From positions 1 through 44,492 of the forward strand of contig JAAELT010000098.1 in NCBI GenBank assembly GCA_024226315.1: a DNA stretch of 44,492 nucleotides, given 5' to 3'. This DNA comes from a bacterium. Its GTDB lineage: Bacteria > Acidobacteriota > Thermoanaerobaculia > Multivoradales > J023. The position numbers and the translations under genes are program-made. The notes below the pieces were generated by a model. The model was not told the origin of the DNA, searched no databases, and saw only the letters and a program-made list of their open reading frames with translations. Below are positions 40,782-44,492 of the stretch, in pieces (position 1 is the stretch's first letter; each line of letters starts with the position of its first letter).

Positions 40782-41800
40782 GGCGCCTCCTCGAGCGCTG
40801 GCTCGCCGGCCGAGAACACCAGCAGCTGCCTGCCGATCTCCAGCCGATCGCCGTCGCGCAGCTCGACCGGGTGCCCCTCGATCAGCCGCTCGTCGTTGAC
40901 CAGGGTACCGTTGGTCGAGCCGCGATCCTCGATCAGCCAAGAGTCTCCCAGGCTCTCGATCCGGCAGTGGCGGCCGGACACCTTCCTATCGAACACAGGC
41001 GGCTCGAGATCGGCGAAGGTATCGCGGCTGACGTCGGTGCAGGATTCGAGCGGGATCGACTCGACGGTCCGCTCCGGCTCCTGCCGGCGAAACAGCAAGG
41101 CCGGGCCGGATCCGGTCCCTCGCCGCTGATCGAGGATTAGCTGGCCGGCCCAGATCAGGTGCTCGAGCGCGAACCGGCCGGTAAGGCTCGGGCCGCGCTC
41201 GGTCTGCCAGCGCACCATACGCTCTCGGAGCGCCTCCCTGAGCCGTTTCATCGCCCGGAACTTCTGGACCCGCACAGCACCCGGCTTCTTGTTCAGCGCC
41301 TTCGCCAGTTCGGACCCCGTGCTGTCGTAGGTCAGCACAAGCCGGTCGGCCTCGGTGAGCTCGTCGAGCGCTCCTTGCATCAGTCGCAGATCCTCCGACG
41401 GCTCGCCGGCGAGCTCGTCCACGACTGGCGGCTCGGAGCCGCCCTTGAGCCACTGCAGTCCCTTCTCCAGCTCGATGTCGGCCGGCAGCTCATCGGTATA
41501 TCGCAACTGCCGTTCCTTGCGGCGCCAATGGTCCCTGACGCGTTGCTCGATGACGACGTTAAGGAGCGCCTGGAAGCCGCCCTTGCTCGGGTCGTTCCGC
41601 CAGCCTTTTCGCAGCCGCCAGACCAGTTTCATCATCACGTCCTGGGCGACGTCCTGGGCCTCGTCCGGGTTCCGCAGCTTCTTCGCCGCGATCCTCTCCA
41701 CCTGCGGATAATAGGTGGCGACGAAGGTCTCCCAGTCGCCGTCCGGGCCGCACAGCTGACGCAGCAGGGCGTGATCGGTCTTGCGCTCGCGGTGGCTCAT
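40778..41800 (-). CDS. ECF-type sigma factor fused to an FHA domain
   Basis: A 340-residue fusion. Region 2 of the sigma-70 family is at about 22-95 (FVATYYPQVERIAAKKLRNPDEAQDVAQDV, DHWRRKERQ). Region 4 is at about 143-205 (LDELTEADRLVL ... GSELAKALNKKPGAVRVQKFRAMKRLREAL). After a linker, an FHA domain at about 255-330 carries SGRHCRIESLG and DRGSTNGTLVNDERL, the phosphothreonine-binding loops (S-G-R-H, S-T-N-G). FHA domains bind phosphothreonine peptides, so the factor is probably switched by a Ser/Thr kinase; one lies three genes downstream. No anti-sigma gene is visible. The ATG at 41800 has AGGTGA upstream and follows the lipoprotein gene by a few bases. Confidence 0.88.
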   Translation of the reverse strand: MSHRERKTDHALLRQLCGPDGDWETFVATYYPQVERIAAKKLRNPDEAQDVAQDVMMKLVWRLRKGWRNDPSKGGFQALLNVVIEQRVRDHWRRKERQLRYTDELPADIELEKGLQWLKGGSEPPVVDELAGEPSEDLRLMQGALDELTEADRLVLTYDSTGSELAKALNKKPGAVRVQKFRAMKRLREALRERMVRWQTERGPSLTGRFALEHLIWAGQLILDQRRGTGSGPALLFRRQEPERTVESIPLESCTDVSRDTFADLEPPVFDRKVSGRHCRIESLGDSWLIEDRGSTNGTLVNDERLIEGHPVELRDGDRLEIGRQLLVFSAGEPALEEAP

Positions 41801-41804
41801 GTCT

Positions 41805-43145
41805 TCACCTGTTGTCGGGCGGAGGCGGCGGATAGGCCGGCTCGAAACGGAACGGACAACACTTGGCGACCGTCGGATAGGTCGGCGCGGAGGAAGGTGA
41901 TTCGGCGGCCGGCTGGTCTTCGGCCGGCTGGTCTTCGGCCGGCGGGGGCACGGCGGGCTCGGGTGGGGGCGGGAGCGGGTTCTCGCGGGCCTGCTGTAGC
42001 TGCTTCTGCCACTCGAAGCGCAGGGACTCCATCCGCGGCTCGGCGCTCTCGAACGGCACCGTCTGCCACAACCGCGTCATGAACTCGTAGTCGTTCTGTA
42101 TGCCGAACTCCTGCTTGAGCCTGCTGCTGATCTCCACTTCCTGCTGCGTCAGCTCCTGGACCAGGAGATTGGCCCCGTGGCCGTGGGCGAAGAGCAGCAG
42201 CTTGAGCTTGCTGGCCGTCTCCGGCGGGTTCGACCTCTCGAGCTCCAGGCGGTACCAACGGACGAGTTCCTCGTCGGTGGTGACGTCGGTGACGATCCGC
42301 CACCACGGCAACCGGAAGTAGCGGCCGAGCAAGTGGACGAGCGCCAGCTCACTGGCCATGCGCAGGGCCCGGCTCTTGCTCTGGATGTTGACCGCCCGTG
42401 ACCGGAACCCGAGCCCGCTGCCCTCGAAGAAGATGCCGAAGGCGTAGGATTTGTCGTTGCGGACGACGTTGACGCGGTAGCTTTCGGCGAGGCGGTCGAC
42501 GACCGTCCCGGTGTAGTTGTTGAACAGCTGCAGATCGATCGCCAGGGTGGTGACCTCGAGCTCCCGGTCGGTGCCGAATCCGAGATCCAGCTCTTGATCG
42601 CGCTGGACGGTGGTCACCGAGCCGCCGGGCCGGGTGGTGATCGATTCGTTGCCGCTCTTGATCGGGATCAGCGCATCGATGTCCACTCCCCATCCCTTGC
42701 GCAACCGCGTCTCCCCCTCGGTGATGCTGCCGAGCACGCTGAGCAGAGCGCGCCTCATGCGCGGGCTCTGGAGCTGCCCGATCTCCATCAGGCGAATGTC
42801 GGCGGGGGCCTGCGGGTTGTAGACGACCTCGAGCGGGCGCCCGATCTTGGACAGAACGGTGCGCAGGACCGGCGCCAAGTCGGTCGGCAGGCCATCGGTG
42901 ACGCCGCTGGTGTTCAGGATCGGCGGGACTTCGATAGACACTGGATCGAGGAGCGCTTCCGGGTAGCCCCGCAGCATGGTGCCAAACTGGATGACCGTAC
43001 CGTCCAGCTTGGTTCTGTTCCCCGTCGGCCGGGCCATCGACTCGTCCTGGACGCCGATCATCTGCTCGGGCGTCTGCGTCGTGGCGCACGCAGTCAGCAG
43101 CAGCGCCACGGCGAGTGCGAGGAAGCGAAAGGCAAAACTCAACAT
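41805..43145 (-). CDS. Proline-rich lipoprotein, CsgG/FlgO-like
   Basis: A 446-residue lipoprotein. The lipobox LTAC places the lipidated Cys at residue 20. ATG 43145 is chosen because AGGAAGGGG precedes it; another ATG 7 codons upstream lacks a site. The mature part (about 35-300) has alternating strands with MARPTGNRTKLDGTVIQFGTML, VLRTVLSKIGRPLEVVYNP, TRLRKGWGVDIDALIPI and LEVTTLAIDLQLFNNYTG, reminiscent of CsgG-type secretion or scaffold lipoproteins. The C-terminus is Pro-rich with AEDQP repeated and a CC pair. It is the gene before the sigma factor in the same transcript (stop and start 4 bp apart), suggesting that it belongs to the regulated envelope system. Confidence 0.72.
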   Translation of the reverse strand: MLSFAFRFLALAVALLLTACATTQTPEQMIGVQDESMARPTGNRTKLDGTVIQFGTMLRGYPEALLDPVSIEVPPILNTSGVTDGLPTDLAPVLRTVLSKIGRPLEVVYNPQAPADIRLMEIGQLQSPRMRRALLSVLGSITEGETRLRKGWGVDIDALIPIKSGNESITTRPGGSVTTVQRDQELDLGFGTDRELEVTTLAIDLQLFNNYTGTVVDRLAESYRVNVVRNDKSYAFGIFFEGSGLGFRSRAVNIQSKSRALRMASELALVHLLGRYFRLPWWRIVTDVTTDEELVRWYRLELERSNPPETASKLKLLLFAHGHGANLLVQELTQQEVEISSRLKQEFGIQNDYEFMTRLWQTVPFESAEPRMESLRFEWQKQLQQARENPLPPPPEPAVPPPAEDQPAEDQPAAESPSSAPTYPTVAKCCPFRFEPAYPPPPPDNR

Positions 43146-43192
43146 GAACCCCTTCCTTTTTGCCATTCATGGTAGGAGAGCGCCTGATTATG

Positions 43193-43723
43193 TCACCGCC
43201 CGCCGCCGCCAAGAAAGGATTCGTCGTCGTCGAGCACGTCTTGGGCACGGGCACCACCGCTGCCGTGAACCCTCAGCCGGGCAAGCTCGATCACCGACTC
43301 GACCTCGATCGGACGGCGCCGGCTCCGTTCCTCGGGCAAGTGGAGGACGCCGATCTCGAGCTCCCTGCCGCGTCGCCGGTCGGTGCGCAGGGTCTGCGGC
43401 ACGCGCGACACCACCGCCAGTGAGACCTTGCGCACGCCGTCGGTGTCGGTGAGCGTCGGGCTCAGCTCCCCGGCGTCGCCGGTCAGCCCCGCGCTCTGCA
43501 GCTGGGAGTCATCGAGGTAGAGATAGAGCTCGCCGCTCGGGCTCACCTGGCCGCCGAAGTAGCGGCCGCGGTTCTTGATCAGCAGTTGCTCGTAGACGCC
43601 GGGGGCGCGCTCCGAGGTCAGCCGGGAGGGCGCATTGAGCACCTGCGCGTCGAGCGCCTGCGCCGGGATCAGCAGGCCGAGGACGAGGGTCGTGGTGGCG
43701 ATCCAGCTGTCGAAGGTCTTCAT
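43193..43723 (-). CDS. Small secreted protein of unknown function
   Basis: A 176-residue exported protein; the ATG at 43723 has AAGGAG 7 bases upstream. Its signal peptide ends near LDAQ (residue 27). The mature part contains LLIKNRGRYFGGQVSPSGELYLYLDDS and an Arg-rich region (RTDRRRGRELEIGVLHLPEERSRRRPIEVESVIELARL). The end is acidic then Gly-rich (DDDESFLGGGGR). No family recognised. It is a possible substrate of the neighbouring lipoprotein system. Confidence 0.65.
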   Translation of the reverse strand: MKTFDSWIATTTLVLGLLIPAQALDAQVLNAPSRLTSERAPGVYEQLLIKNRGRYFGGQVSPSGELYLYLDDSQLQSAGLTGDAGELSPTLTDTDGVRKVSLAVVSRVPQTLRTDRRRGRELEIGVLHLPEERSRRRPIEVESVIELARLRVHGSGGARAQDVLDDDESFLGGGGR

Positions 43724-43773
43724 GAGTCGCTCCTTGCTTGGGTTGGTGGGCCGGTTCGGACCCGCTCTCGATA

Positions 43774-43808
43774 GGGAGTACCGCCGGCCGGGCGCCGGCG
43801 TTACTCCC
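43774..43808 (-). terminator. Long hairpin after the 43828 gene
   Basis: gggagta/tactccc and cgccggc/gccggcg form a 14-bp stem with one internal mismatch and a 5-base loop, 20 bp beyond the stop at 43828. No T-run follows, so it may be a Rho-assisted terminator or a stabilising 3' hairpin. Confidence 0.5.
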
Positions 43809-43827
43809 CGTCGGCGACGGCTCCGGA

Positions 43828-44328
43828 TCAGTCGACCCGGACCCCGCCGACGCGCACCGAGTGATTCCAGCCCCAGGCGACGACGGCGCCGCTGAAATGG
43901 GTGCTGGAGGAGAGGCTTCCGACCCTGGCCGATTCGACGCGGAGGCCGCCGACCTGGGCGTCGACGTCCCATCCGAGGGCGGCGACCGCGCCGTTCATCC
44001 GCGTGCGCTCGCTCAGCGAGGCGCCGGCACGGGCATGGTCGAGGTGCACTCCACCGACCTGGACGTCGGCGTCGACGCCGGCCGCCAGGGCGACTCCGTT
44101 GAGGGTCGTACGGCTGGCTACGTCGCCGCCGGCCACCGAATCGTCGAGGCGTACGCCGCCGACCTGGGCGTCGGCGGCGACGCCCAGGGCCAGCACCGTC
44201 CCGTTGACGGTCGCACGGCTGGTGACGTCGCCGTCCACCCGGCTGCCGGACAGTACCTGGGCGCCGGCACCGGCCGCCGCCGCAGCCAGTACCGCGGTCA
44301 GCAAAATGATGTTCAGAGTCTGTTTCAT
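43828..44328 (-). CDS. Secreted protein with tandem repeats of about 38 residues
   Basis: A 166-residue exported protein with a signal peptide ending at AGAQ (residue 24). The mature part is four imperfect units, each built as S-R-T-x-(V/L/M)-N-G-x-(V/A)-x-A-x-G-x-(A/D)-A-D-x-Q-V-G-G-V-x-(L/V)-D: one near 36-61, then units ending VHLD, LRVE and VRVD. Such regular beta-forming repeats suggest a fibre or surface-coat subunit. AAGGAG lies before the ATG. A second copy begins at the window edge (44436), so the family is tandem. Confidence 0.78.
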   Translation of the reverse strand: MKQTLNIILLTAVLAAAAAGAGAQVLSGSRVDGDVTSRATVNGTVLALGVAADAQVGGVRLDDSVAGGDVASRTTLNGVALAAGVDADVQVGGVHLDHARAGASLSERTRMNGAVAALGWDVDAQVGGLRVESARVGSLSSSTHFSGAVVAWGWNHSVRVGGVRVD

Positions 44329-44392
44329 TCTGGGTTCTCCTTGTTGGTCTTGTTTCCGGCTCGATGGGGAACGGCCGTACCCGAGGGCGGCC

Positions 44393-44426
44393 GGCGGCGG
44401 CGCGGCGCGAGCGCCGCGCCGCCGCC
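44393..44426 (-). terminator. Very strong hairpin between the two repeat-protein genes
   Basis: A 16-bp perfect stem, ggcggcggcgcggcgc (44393-44408) / its complement (44411-44426), with only two bases between the arms. It lies 10 bp after the stop of the partial gene. No T-run. It may end or attenuate the transcript, or stabilise the upstream message. Confidence 0.5.
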
Positions 44427-44435
44427 AGGCCCGGA

Positions 44436-44492
44436 TCAGTCGATCCAGACTCCGCCCACCTGGGCCGTGACGTTGGTGCCGGCGGCCAGCAC
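44436..44492 (-). CDS. Partial secreted repeat protein, paralogue of 43828
   Basis: Only the last 18 codons lie in the window; they read VLAAGTNVTAQVGGVWID followed by the stop at 44436. They match the last unit of the 43828-44328 protein (A-x-G-x-x-x-x-V-G-G-V-x-x-D). The rest of the gene lies beyond the window edge. It is on the same strand and in line with its paralogue. Confidence 0.7.
   Translation of the reverse strand: MLAAGTNVTAQVGGVWID

Noticed and set aside
42349..43257. A 302-codon minus-strand frame over the lipoprotein gene
   Set aside because: It is in another frame than the lipobox and ribosome site and has the Arg/Pro/His composition of a shadow.

Overview
This is a G+C-rich Gram-negative bacterial window: it encodes outer-membrane, lipoprotein and periplasmic proteins. 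TPR-CHAT and caspase proteins, DUF4384 domains, an ECF sigma factor with an FHA domain and a Hanks kinase together point to Acidobacteriota (Thermoanaerobaculia-like) or a similar soil or sediment lineage. That placement is inference from gene content only. No rRNA, tRNA, CRISPR array, transposase or integrase gene was recognised.

The left half (1-23 kb) looks like a plasmid or plasmid-derived element. It has a ParA/ribbon-helix-helix partition pair behind a 5-bp-periodic repeat array, an iteron origin with three DnaA-box-like 12-mers (about 4.44-4.61 kb), and a RepA-type initiator (6953-7807). RepA is divergent from a TraF-type peptidase and a VirD4/TraG coupling protein, across a perfect inverted repeat. 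Next comes a run of minus-strand genes that look singly transcribed: three SSBs, RadC, a ComM/YifB ATPase, a Uma2 nuclease, zinc-finger-like proteins and two copies of an unknown protein. Many have a look-alike 5' leader hairpin (at least six copies) and a hairpin after the stop codon. The stretch also holds decayed genes: an inverted SSB copy, a helicase C-terminus and a frameshifted remnant. A secreted beta-propeller gene lies between the origin and repA.

The middle (23.3-36.4 kb) has different content. Six plus-strand genes are chained by 4-bp stop/start overlaps: M48 metalloprotease, exported TPR protein, two related small exported proteins, a DUF2846-containing protein and a 13-TPR CHAT protease with intact His/Cys. 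Facing it is a minus-strand pair: a FadL-type outer-membrane protein followed by an exported TPR-caspase with intact His/Cys. Two clan CD cysteine proteases, a metalloprotease and an outer-membrane barrel side by side are the best candidate here for an undescribed envelope system.

The right end (37.3-44.5 kb) is a minus-strand signalling and envelope cluster. In transcription order it holds repeat-containing secreted paralogues, a small secreted protein, a proline-rich lipoprotein, an ECF sigma-FHA fusion, two DUF4384 proteins (one with an OmpA domain) and a tail-anchored Ser/Thr kinase. A kinase beside a sigma factor carrying a phosphothreonine-binding domain suggests phosphorylation-controlled transcription of surface genes.
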